Made by a program: the position numbers and the translations under genes | The notes under the pieces: generated by a model | Told to the model about the DNA's origin: nothing | The model's input: only the letters and a program-made list of their open reading frames with translations | Databases searched by the model: none | Part shown: positions 25,731 to 32,990 of the stretch, piece after piece | Layout: the number at the start of each line of letters is the position of its first letter | Position numbering within the stretch: the first letter of the stretch is position 1 | Assembly: GCA_944319925.1 (NCBI GenBank) | Contig: CALUFQ010000010.1 | Coordinates: 1-64,000 of the forward strand | Source: an uncultured Paraprevotella sp. | GTDB lineage: Bacteria; Bacteroidota; Bacteroidia; Bacteroidales; Bacteroidaceae | Direction of reading: 5' to 3' | DNA: 64,000 nucleotides

Positions 25731-26753
25731 CTATTTTTCAAGTTTTATCAAGATGCGGAACACCTTGGACGGTGCTTCCGCCCATTGAGCCAACATGTCT
25801 CCGCCTTCTTCAATCGGGGCAATGGCCGAGATGAGGTTGTCGATGGGGCATGTTCCCTGTTGCAGGAAGCGGATGGCCGCACGGAAATCCGAGGGTAGCG
25901 CGTTTCGTGAACCGCGGATGTCCAGTTCCTTCTGTACGAACAATTTGGTTTGGAACGACACGTCGCTTTTTGCATAGCCGATATATACGACACGGCCCGT
26001 AAACGAGACTTCTTCCACGGCGGTGACGTAAGTGGCTGGAGAACCTACGGCTTCGATGACCACATCGGGCCCGAAGCCGTTTGTGTAATCCCGGAGGGTG
26101 GCGTGGATGTTTTCCGTTTGGGAGTTGAGCGTGTAGGTTGCCCCCATGGCGCGGGCCACGTTCAGTTTTCCGTTGTCAATATCTACAGCGATGACCCGTG
26201 CGCCGCGCATGGCAGACCGCGCGATGGCTCCCAGCCCCACCATGCCGCACCCGATGACCATGACCGTGTCTATATCGGTCACTCCGGCGCGCGACACGGC
26301 ATGGAATCCCACGCTTAGCGGTTCCACCAGTGCGCAGTCGCGGGCGGAAAGCCCGTCGGCTACAATCACTTTCTGCCAGGGAACGGCCACCAGTTCTGTC
26401 ATTGTGCCGTTGCGTTGCACACCGAAAGTTTCGTTGTGCTCGCAGGCATTCACGCGCCCGTTCCGGCAGGAGGCGCATTTCCCGCAATTAGTGTAAGGAT
26501 TGACCGTGACGTTCATGCCGGCTTTCAGGTTGGCCGGAACGTCCGCCCCGGTGGCTTCAATCACGGCACCGACCTCGTGCCCGGGGATGACCGGAAGCTT
26601 GACCATCGGGTTTTTGCCGAGATAGGTGTTAAGGTCTGAACCGCAAAATCCCACGTATTTGATGCGCAGCAACACTTCATTGGCTGCATACGTCGGTTTT
26701 TCGATTTCCGTCAGGGTCGTATGGCGGGGGGATGTTATCTGTAATGCTTTCAT
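25731..26753 (-). CDS. Zn-dependent dehydrogenase, probable L-galactonate 5-dehydrogenase (LgoD-like)
   Basis: A 340-residue medium-chain zinc dehydrogenase. It shows GHEVGAVI with catalytic Zn ligands, the structural-zinc Cys cluster CGKCASCRNGRVNAC, the Rossmann loop GCGMVGLGA, and a GSRNALPSDF segment resembling the same region in E. coli LgoD (YjjN), which oxidises L-galactonate to D-tagaturonate. Context fits that reaction: an aldose dehydrogenase and a lactonase lie upstream, tagaturonate reductase downstream. Sorbitol-type or other hexonate dehydrogenases remain possible. Confidence 0.8.
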   Translation of the reverse strand: MKALQITSPRHTTLTEIEKPTYAANEVLLRIKYVGFCGSDLNTYLGKNPMVKLPVIPGHEVGAVIEATGADVPANLKAGMNVTVNPYTNCGKCASCRNGRVNACEHNETFGVQRNGTMTELVAVPWQKVIVADGLSARDCALVEPLSVGFHAVSRAGVTDIDTVMVIGCGMVGLGAIARSAMRGARVIAVDIDNGKLNVARAMGATYTLNSQTENIHATLRDYTNGFGPDVVIEAVGSPATYVTAVEEVSFTGRVVYIGYAKSDVSFQTKLFVQKELDIRGSRNALPSDFRAAIRFLQQGTCPIDNLISAIAPIEEGGDMLAQWAEAPSKVFRILIKLEK

Positions 26754-26782
26754 TTCTGGTTTTTGGTTTGTTCTTTTAATGC

Positions 26783-27706
26783 TTATTCCGACATGTTTTT
26801 GATATAGGGCAACCGGGGCAAATCGTGGAAGCCGTAGAACGTTTTGGCGTTTTCGCCTAGGAAGAGGGCTTTTTCTTCTTCCGCAAGTTCGTTGCTCTTA
26901 AGGATGAAGTCATACGACATGCGGTAGGTGATGGCCGTGATGGTGCGCGGGTAGTCGGAGCCCCACATCAGTTTGTGCATGCCCACATGGCCGGCGGCTT
27001 CGCGGATGGCCCGCACTGCGCCTTTGAAAGGATAAAATTCGTCGTTGAACAACCACGTGATGCCGCCCGACTCAATGAACACGTTTTCGGCCAAAGCCAG
27101 CTTGATTTGTTCTTCCCATTTGGGGCGCGTGACCATGCCGAAGTGCCCGATGGCGATTTTCAGCTTCGGGCACTCTGCAATGACTTCTTTCATCTCGCCC
27201 GTTTGAGTGTCGCCTTCCAGCATGTCGATGGACAAGATAATATGATGGTCTTCCATGAGGTGGAACATTTCCATCATTTCCTCGCTGTTGAGCAGCACAC
27301 GCCCTTCACGCAAATCCAGGCGGTTGGCCGGAATCTTGATGGCGCGGAAGCCGTCGCGGATAAGTTCACGTGCCTGCGAGAGGAAGCCGGGACGGCGAAA
27401 TTCGCATAAACCGCACACCAGAAACCGGTCAGGATATTTTTCCTGCACTTGTTTCAAATAGTCGTTTTGGATGCCGTCGATATATTCTTGCGTCACCACG
27501 GCCGCGCCCACTTGGGCATAGTTCATGTTTGAGAGGAAAATCTCAGCGGTGTTTCTTCCATCTGTCATAAAAGGTGGAACCATCTGCCGGATTTCGCCCA
27601 TGAAGAGCGACCGCCCGCCGTCAAGGGTACGGATGGGCAACCCGTCAACTTCAGTGTCTTGCCAAAGCCACAAATGGGAATGGGCATCTATGATTGTGTA
27701 TTCCAT
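26783..27706 (-). CDS. Amidohydrolase-family sugar lactonase (probable)
   Basis: A 307-residue amidohydrolase_2-type TIM barrel. The N-terminal DAHSHLWLW holds the HxH metal motif; further metal/catalytic positions appear in AIGHFGM and LMWGSDYP. Members of this group hydrolyse sugar lactones (L-fuconolactone, L-rhamnonolactone and similar). Placed 6 bp after the aldo/keto reductase, it most likely opens L-galactono-lactone to L-galactonate (inference). A role on aromatic carboxylates, also known in the family, is unlikely in this operon. Confidence 0.8.
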   Translation of the reverse strand: MEYTIIDAHSHLWLWQDTEVDGLPIRTLDGGRSLFMGEIRQMVPPFMTDGRNTAEIFLSNMNYAQVGAAVVTQEYIDGIQNDYLKQVQEKYPDRFLVCGLCEFRRPGFLSQARELIRDGFRAIKIPANRLDLREGRVLLNSEEMMEMFHLMEDHHIILSIDMLEGDTQTGEMKEVIAECPKLKIAIGHFGMVTRPKWEEQIKLALAENVFIESGGITWLFNDEFYPFKGAVRAIREAAGHVGMHKLMWGSDYPRTITAITYRMSYDFILKSNELAEEEKALFLGENAKTFYGFHDLPRLPYIKNMSE

Positions 27707-27712
27707 TTTTCT

Positions 27713-28645
27713 TTAAGTGTTTTTCCACGACACGCGTTGCTGGTCGCCGATGATCTCCTTTACTTTCTTGACCAGCTCCCAGTCGATGGGTTCTTCAATG
27801 TAGCGCAGGTTTTTCAGCACGTTGTCCGGGTTGGCCGAGCTGAACAGCGTGGTGCAGATGCGCGGCTCGCTGACAGCGTATTGGATGGCCAGCTTCTCAA
27901 TGGGATAACCTTGGGATTGGCAATACTCGGCGGCCCTGCGGCAAGCTTCCGCCAAGGGGGCGGGAGCCGGGTGCCAGTCGGGTGCCCCGCGCCCGGACAG
28001 CAATCCCATGGAGAAAGGCGAGGCGTTGATGATGCCGATGCCTTTGCTTTCGAAATAGTCCAAGTAGTCTGCCAGTTTGTCGTCGTTCAATGTGTAGTGG
28101 CAGAAGTTGAGCACGCTTTCCACCGTGCCTTCTGGCACGTGGTCGATGACCCATTGCAGGTTTTCCAGTTGCAGGTCGGTGATGCCCACGTGTCCCACGA
28201 TGCCTTTTTCCCGCAGCTCCACCAATGCCGGAAGGGTTTCGTTGACCACTTGCGACAAGTCGGCAAATTCTATGTCGTGCACGTTGATGAGGTCGATGTA
28301 GTCCACATGCAGGCGTTCCATGCTTTCATACACGCTTTCTTGCGCCTTTTTTGCGGAATAATCCCATGTGTTTACCCCGTCTTTTCCATAACGTCCCACC
28401 TTCGTGGACAAGATGAAAGTGCTGCGCGGCAGGTCTTTCAACACCTTGCCCAGCACGGTTTCGGCTTTGTAATGCCCGTAATAGGGAGACACGTCGATGA
28501 AGTTCATCCCGTTTTCCACTGCGGTCAGCGCGGCCCGCATGCCGTCCGCTTCACGGATGGAATGGAACACGCCTCCCAGCGAGGAAGCCCCGAAACTTAG
28601 CACCGGAAGTTTCAACCCGGTTTTTCCTAAATACGAATACCGCAT
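27713..28645 (-). CDS. Aldo/keto reductase, probable L-galactose dehydrogenase
   Basis: A 310-residue aldo/keto reductase. The catalytic tetrad is apparent: Asp and Tyr in NFIDVSPYYG (48-57), Lys in STKVGR, and His in DLINVHDI. The start (YLGKTGLKLPVLSFGASSLGG) and overall sequence resemble L-galactose/L-fucose 1-dehydrogenases (D-threo-aldose dehydrogenases), including the plant ascorbate-pathway enzyme. First gene of the operon; followed by a lactonase. With UxaB/UxaA downstream, L-galactose is the aldose that makes every later step consistent; L-fucose would need a different dehydratase. Confidence 0.82.
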   Translation of the reverse strand: MRYSYLGKTGLKLPVLSFGASSLGGVFHSIREADGMRAALTAVENGMNFIDVSPYYGHYKAETVLGKVLKDLPRSTFILSTKVGRYGKDGVNTWDYSAKKAQESVYESMERLHVDYIDLINVHDIEFADLSQVVNETLPALVELREKGIVGHVGITDLQLENLQWVIDHVPEGTVESVLNFCHYTLNDDKLADYLDYFESKGIGIINASPFSMGLLSGRGAPDWHPAPAPLAEACRRAAEYCQSQGYPIEKLAIQYAVSEPRICTTLFSSANPDNVLKNLRYIEEPIDWELVKKVKEIIGDQQRVSWKNT

Positions 28646-28684
28646 AGTTTTGCTTTTTACAGATGAGTAATTGAATTTTGCATC

Positions 28685-28739
28685 GCAAAAGTAGGAAAAT
28701 GCGCCTTAAATTTATAGGATTTTATAGTCTTGTACAAGA
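28685..28739. promoter_or_regulatory. Divergent control region with palindrome
   Basis: A minus-strand -7 box TACTTTTGC (28693-28685) serves the aldo/keto reductase operon but no TTG lies 20 nt upstream, suggesting dependence on an activator. A perfect 12-bp palindrome TCTTGTACAAGA (28728-28739) lies 35 bp upstream of the box, a plausible site for the divergent AraC regulator. Confidence 0.5.
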
Positions 28740-28847
28740 ACAATATCTGCAAAAAGCGACCTCATGGCGTTTTTTAGGACTATTTAATTTGTCGGCGTTT
28801 GGCGGGAAAGCAGGAATTTGCTATCATTGAATCCAAATTGACGAAAT

Positions 28848-29711
28848 ATGGAATTAGATATAGACTCGTTTCACCCTTTTGTCTTGAATGTGGGGCTGGC
28901 GCGGCACAATGGGGATTGGAATTGGAAGAATGTCAGCAGTCCGTTTGCGCGCCTGTATTATGTGGTGGAAGGCGAAGCGCAGGTCATATTGTCCGACCAC
29001 GTGGTGGAACTTCGTGCGGGGAACATGTATTTCATTCCTGCATTCACGAGGCATAGTTACGTGTGCGACTCTCTCTTTTGTCATTACTACGCCCACATTT
29101 ACGAAGACCCCCAGGCGGAACATTCGTTCCTGGAAGATTGGGATTTGCCGGAAGAAATCGAAGGGGACAGCCTGAGCTTGGCGCTTTTCGAGAAATTGTA
29201 CGCTTTGAATCCCACCATGAAACTGCCGGGTTCGGACCCTTCGACGTATGATAATAGCCCCACTTTGGCTTCCAACCTGCTTAAAAACAAGCAACGTCCA
29301 CTGTATAACAAAATCATGTCGAGAGGCATTGTTTACCAGTTGCTGGCAACTTTCTTCAAAACGGCACAGCTCAAGGTGGCTATCGCGGATGACCGGGTTC
29401 AGAAAGCCATAGCACTTATCCGGGACCACATATCGGACGAAGTCAACATAGACAAGATTGCCGAAGAGCTTTGTGTCTCGAAGAATTATTTTATCCGGCT
29501 GTTCAAAAAAGAAATGGGGGTCACCCCCGTGAACTTCATCATTCGGCGTAAAATCGAAAAAGCGCAATTGCTGCTTATCGCCGGAGACCAGCCCGTGAAA
29601 CAGATTGCCTATTTTGTGGGGTTTGAGGATTTCTCTTATTTTAGCCGGGTGTTCAAGAAAATCACCGGGCTCACGCCCAATGGATACCGGAAAGAAGCGA
29701 GGGCGCACTGA
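28848..29711 (+). CDS. AraC-family transcriptional regulator
   Basis: A 287-residue regulator with an N-terminal cupin-like sensor (RLYYVVEGEAQVIL, GNMYFIPAFTRHSY, about 30-75) and a C-terminal double helix-turn-helix (VNIDKIAEELCVSKNYFIRL and IAYFVGFEDFSYFSRVFKKI). It is divergent from the L-galactose-type operon and probably activates it on sensing a pathway sugar or intermediate (inference). It ends at the bidirectional terminator 29726-29759. Confidence 0.92.
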   Translation: MELDIDSFHPFVLNVGLARHNGDWNWKNVSSPFARLYYVVEGEAQVILSDHVVELRAGNMYFIPAFTRHSYVCDSLFCHYYAHIYEDPQAEHSFLEDWDLPEEIEGDSLSLALFEKLYALNPTMKLPGSDPSTYDNSPTLASNLLKNKQRPLYNKIMSRGIVYQLLATFFKTAQLKVAIADDRVQKAIALIRDHISDEVNIDKIAEELCVSKNYFIRLFKKEMGVTPVNFIIRRKIEKAQLLLIAGDQPVKQIAYFVGFEDFSYFSRVFKKITGLTPNGYRKEARAH

Positions 29712-29725
29712 GGGGTGAAAATGAG

Positions 29726-29759
29726 AAAAGGATGCCGTTTTTTTACAGGCATCCTTTTT
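29726..29759. terminator. Bidirectional terminator
   Basis: AAAAGGATGCC (29726-29736) pairs with GGCATCCTTTT; T-runs occur on both sides. It serves the AraC gene on the plus strand and the tRNA-Cys pair on the minus strand. Confidence 0.8.
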
Positions 29760-29765
29760 GTCGGG

Positions 29766-29836
29766 AGGTTCCCAGCAGATTCGAACTGCTGTAGACGGTT
29801 TTGCAGACCGTTACCTAGCCACTCGGTCAGGGAACC
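29766..29836 (-). tRNA. tRNA-Cys (GCA), second of tandem pair
   Basis: The minus strand folds as a cloverleaf: acceptor GGTTCCC/GGGAACC with discriminator U, anticodon stem ACGGT/ACCGT with loop CTGCAAA (anticodon GCA), and a T arm AGCAG-TTCGAAT-CTGCT. CCA is not encoded. Identical to the copy at 29863-29933; the two are separated by 26 bp and probably cotranscribed. Confidence 0.95.
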
Positions 29837-29862
29837 ATTTTCGCTTTTATCTTTTTTAGGAG

Positions 29863-29933
29863 AGGTTCCCAGCAGATTCGAACTGCTGTAGACGGTTTTG
29901 CAGACCGTTACCTAGCCACTCGGTCAGGGAACC
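29863..29933 (-). tRNA. tRNA-Cys (GCA), first of tandem pair
   Basis: Same 71-nt sequence and fold as the copy at 29766-29836. It lies 48 bp downstream of the stop of the Cys-rich membrane protein gene on the same strand. Confidence 0.95.
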
Positions 29934-29981
29934 ATTTCCGTTTTGTGACTGCAAAGGTACAACTTTTTTTCAAGATACAAA

Positions 29982-30188
29982 CTATTTGCGCGAATTTTCG
30001 ACTTTTTTCGTGCAGTTTTGCCGTTTCTCCGCTTGGGAAGGGCGCTTCATGCCCTTTAGTTTGCAATCGGCCGTACAGGATGCACATGAAGCATTTTTTC
30101 CAGGATGCCGCAACACAAGATAGCCTTGGCGTATGAGGTAGAAAACAGCTGCGGCGATGATAAGATATGCGAGGTAGTCGTGCCACAT
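29982..30188 (-). CDS. FeoB-associated Cys-rich membrane protein-like
   Basis: A 68-residue protein with one N-terminal membrane helix (YLAYLIIAAAVFYLI) and a short tail with three clustered Cys, CASCTADCKLKG. This is the layout of FeoB-associated Cys-rich membrane proteins, which usually accompany the ferrous iron transporter FeoB. No feoB lies in the window, so here it is an orphan. The start at MWHDYLAY (30188) is 31 bp past a strong promoter -7 box (30219-30227), which excludes the longer frame. Confidence 0.75.
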   Translation of the reverse strand: MWHDYLAYLIIAAAVFYLIRQGYLVLRHPGKNASCASCTADCKLKGMKRPSQAEKRQNCTKKVENSRK

Positions 30189-30218
30189 TTTGGTAATTTG
30201 TCTTAGATGTAGGAATAG

Positions 30219-30250
30219 GCAAAAATAGCGCAAAAATGGCTTGTCTCCAA
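30219..30250 (-). promoter_or_regulatory. Promoter of Cys-rich membrane protein / tRNA-Cys
   Basis: Minus-strand TTG (30250-30248), 20 nt, TATTTTTGC (30227-30219). With no terminator seen before the tRNA-Cys pair, it may drive all three genes. A separate plus-strand -7 box TATCTTTGC at 30353-30361 probably starts nadC; the remainder of this gap is featureless. Confidence 0.65.
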
Positions 30251-30454
30251 TTTTTCCCGTTTTTATTTTCGCTTTTTTAGAAACTGTTTTGAATTGACGG
30301 ATGCGTTGTCATATTTTTCCTTGAAGCTGCCCTGTAATCGGATAAAAGTGGCTATCTTTGCAGAAAGTAGGCTGCATTTCGGCATAACCTCCCAAGCGGG
30401 CGGGGCTGTTTTGCGCTAGTTTTCGGTTGAATTTGAATACTAAAAAGATAAGTT

Positions 30455-31303
30455 ATGTTGTCAGTAGAAGAATTAAATGACCGCTTGATTGATTTGGCTT
30501 TCGCGGAAGACATCGGTGATGGTGACCATACTACGTTGTGTTGCATCCCCAAGGAAGCAATGGGAAAGTCCAAACTCTTGATTAAGGAAGAAGGCATATT
30601 GGCCGGTGTGGAAATCGCGAAGGAAGTGTTTCGCCGCTTCGACCCGGAAATGCAGGTGGAGGTGCTCATGCAAGACGGGGCACACGTGAAGCCTGGCGAC
30701 GTGGCCATGGTGGTGACTGGGCGGGTGCAGAGCCTGTTGCAGACGGAACGCCTGATGTTGAACATCATGCAGCGCATGAGCGGCATCGCCACCATGACGC
30801 ACAAATACGTGGAACGGTTGGAAGGCACGAAGACCCGTGTGCTGGATACCCGCAAGACCACGCCGGGCATGCGCATGCTGGAAAAGGCGGCCGTGAAAAT
30901 CGGTGGCGGGGTGAACCACCGCATCGGTTTGTTTGACATGATTCTGTTGAAGGACAATCATGTGGATTTTGCCGGGGGCATTGCCAATGCCATCAACCGT
31001 TGCCATGCTTATTTGAAAGAAAAGGGCAAGGATTTGAAAATAGAAATCGAGGTTCGCAACCTGGACGAGTTGCAGCAGGTGTTGGACATCGGCGGCGTGG
31101 ACCGCATCATGTTCGACAATTTCTCGTTGGCCGACACGCGCAAAGGCGTGGAAATGGTCGGCGGGCGTTATGAAACGGAGTCAAGCGGAGGCATCACGTT
31201 CGATACCTTGCGCGACTATGCCGAATGCGGCGTGGATTTCATTTCCGTCGGCGCATTGACCCATTCGGTCAAGGGGTTGGACATGAGTTTCAAGGCTTGT
31301 TGA
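30455..31303 (+). CDS. nadC: Quinolinate phosphoribosyltransferase
   Basis: A 282-residue enzyme making nicotinate mononucleotide from quinolinate and PRPP in NAD synthesis. Visible are the N-terminal EDIGDGDHTT, RLMLNIMQRMSGIAT, LDTRKTTPGMR, GGGVNHRIGLFDMILLKDNH, and the C-terminal SGGITFDTL phosphate loop. Length and order are typical. The M23 peptidase gene starts 6 bp after its stop. Confidence 0.97.
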   Translation: MLSVEELNDRLIDLAFAEDIGDGDHTTLCCIPKEAMGKSKLLIKEEGILAGVEIAKEVFRRFDPEMQVEVLMQDGAHVKPGDVAMVVTGRVQSLLQTERLMLNIMQRMSGIATMTHKYVERLEGTKTRVLDTRKTTPGMRMLEKAAVKIGGGVNHRIGLFDMILLKDNHVDFAGGIANAINRCHAYLKEKGKDLKIEIEVRNLDELQQVLDIGGVDRIMFDNFSLADTRKGVEMVGGRYETESSGGITFDTLRDYAECGVDFISVGALTHSVKGLDMSFKAC

Positions 31304-31308
31304 AAGCA

Positions 31309-32988
31309 ATGAAAGGTTTCATCGTGGCTTGTTCCGCCATGCTGGCCTTGCCGCTTGCGGCACAGGTGGCGGAATATCATTCGCCCGTGGATATTCCTTT
31401 CCTGATGTCCGGCAGTTTCGGCGAGCCGCGCCCCAATCACTTTCATTGTGGCATTGACGTAAAGACCCAGGGGGTGATTGGGAAACGGGTGTTGGCGGTA
31501 AGCGATGGCTACGTGTCGCGGCTCACGGTGGGATATGACGGATTCGGCAATGCGGCGTACGTCACGCATACGGACGGTAACATCTCGGTGTATTGCCATC
31601 TGAATGCTTTCGTTTCGGAGTTGCAGGCACGGGTGCTGAGGCAACAGTATGCGGAAGAGTCCGAACGGGTGGACGTGCGGCTTTCGCCGGAGGATTTTCC
31701 TGTGAAAGCGGGCGATTTGATAGCTTATAGCGGCAATACGGGGGCTTCGCTGGCCCCTCATCTGCACCTGGAGCTCCACCGCGCGGCGGACGGGGCGCGG
31801 ATTGACCCGTTGCCTTACTTCATAAGGTTGCCCAAGGACGACATGCCGCCCGTGGCCCATGGGCTGAAACTTTATCCTTGTCCCGGGCAGGGTGTGGTGA
31901 ACGGGGCGGGGGAACCCGTGACGTTCACCGCGACGGCTGATGCTTCCGCCCGTGTGCTGAGGGCTTGGGGGAAAGTGGGTGCCGCCGTGTGGGCGGACGA
32001 TTACATGAACGGGACGCAGAACAAGTTTGGCATCCGGCGCATCACGTTGCGGGTGGACGGGAGGCAGGTGTTCCAAAGCCTGATGGACGAGTTCATGCCG
32101 GACGAGAATCCGCTGGTGAATGCGTGGGGAGATTACGGGCACTACCGCCGGACGAAGCATTGGTATCTGAAGGCTTTTGTGGATCCGGGCAACACGCTGA
32201 GCATGCTTCACACGGATGAAAACCGGGGATGGGTGGACATCTGTGAAGAACGGGACTATGTGTTTGAATATGTCTTGGAAGACCTGAAGGGGAATCAGCG
32301 CACATATCGGTTTACGGTGCGCGGGGCGCGAAATGACGGGCTTTTGGCCGAAGAGGCCGAACGGGAACGGGCGCGTATGGCATCCGGTGCGCGGTTGATG
32401 TACGACCGTCCGAACGTGGTGCAGGGGCCGGGAATGGAATTGCGCATTCCCACGGGCGCGTTGATGAAGGACGATGTGCTCAGGGTGCGGATAGAGGCTC
32501 AGGAAGACGGCGTTTCCAACCGATACACGTTGCATGATGATTTTTTCCCGTTGGCCAAAAGGGCTACGCTGATGCTGGCTCCGCGCGAACCGGTGGCGCG
32601 TCCGGAGCAGTGTTACATTGAATCTTCGCGGGGATATGTGGGCGGCACGTATGCCGACGGCTGGTATTCGGCGCGAATCCGAGATTTGGGCGAACGCTAT
32701 GCTTTGGCAGTGGATACGGTGGCTCCGGAATGCAAGTTGCTTTCTTCGTTAAAGGGAAAGAAAGTGTCAAGAATCCGTTTTTCCGTTTCTGACAAAGGTT
32801 CCGGAATCCGTTCGTTCAAGGCATACGTGGACGGGCAGTTCGTGTTGTTTACTGCCGATGACGGTGTGCGGGCTTGCCGTTTGTCGGACACGCCGGTGCG
32901 CCCGAATGGGAAAGTCCGCCGGTTGGTCGTGAAAGTGGCCGACCGCTGTGGCAATGAGACAATAGAAGAATATGAGTTTATTTATTAA
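31309..32988 (+). CDS. Secreted M23-family metallopeptidase
   Basis: A 559-residue exported protein with signal peptide MKGFIVACSAMLALPLAAQ. The M23 (LytM-like) domain spans about 25-170, with zinc ligands HFHCGID (His46, Asp50) and HLHLEL (His151, His153), all present, so it should be an active peptidoglycan endopeptidase. The remaining 390 residues are beta-rich with no recognised domain; family members of this length are common in Bacteroidales. It probably acts in the periplasm on the cell wall. Start chosen at the signal peptide; the open frame extends into nadC. Confidence 0.9.
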   Translation: MKGFIVACSAMLALPLAAQVAEYHSPVDIPFLMSGSFGEPRPNHFHCGIDVKTQGVIGKRVLAVSDGYVSRLTVGYDGFGNAAYVTHTDGNISVYCHLNAFVSELQARVLRQQYAEESERVDVRLSPEDFPVKAGDLIAYSGNTGASLAPHLHLELHRAADGARIDPLPYFIRLPKDDMPPVAHGLKLYPCPGQGVVNGAGEPVTFTATADASARVLRAWGKVGAAVWADDYMNGTQNKFGIRRITLRVDGRQVFQSLMDEFMPDENPLVNAWGDYGHYRRTKHWYLKAFVDPGNTLSMLHTDENRGWVDICEERDYVFEYVLEDLKGNQRTYRFTVRGARNDGLLAEEAERERARMASGARLMYDRPNVVQGPGMELRIPTGALMKDDVLRVRIEAQEDGVSNRYTLHDDFFPLAKRATLMLAPREPVARPEQCYIESSRGYVGGTYADGWYSARIRDLGERYALAVDTVAPECKLLSSLKGKKVSRIRFSVSDKGSGIRSFKAYVDGQFVLFTADDGVRACRLSDTPVRPNGKVRRLVVKVADRCGNETIEEYEFIY

Positions 32989-32990
32989 AT

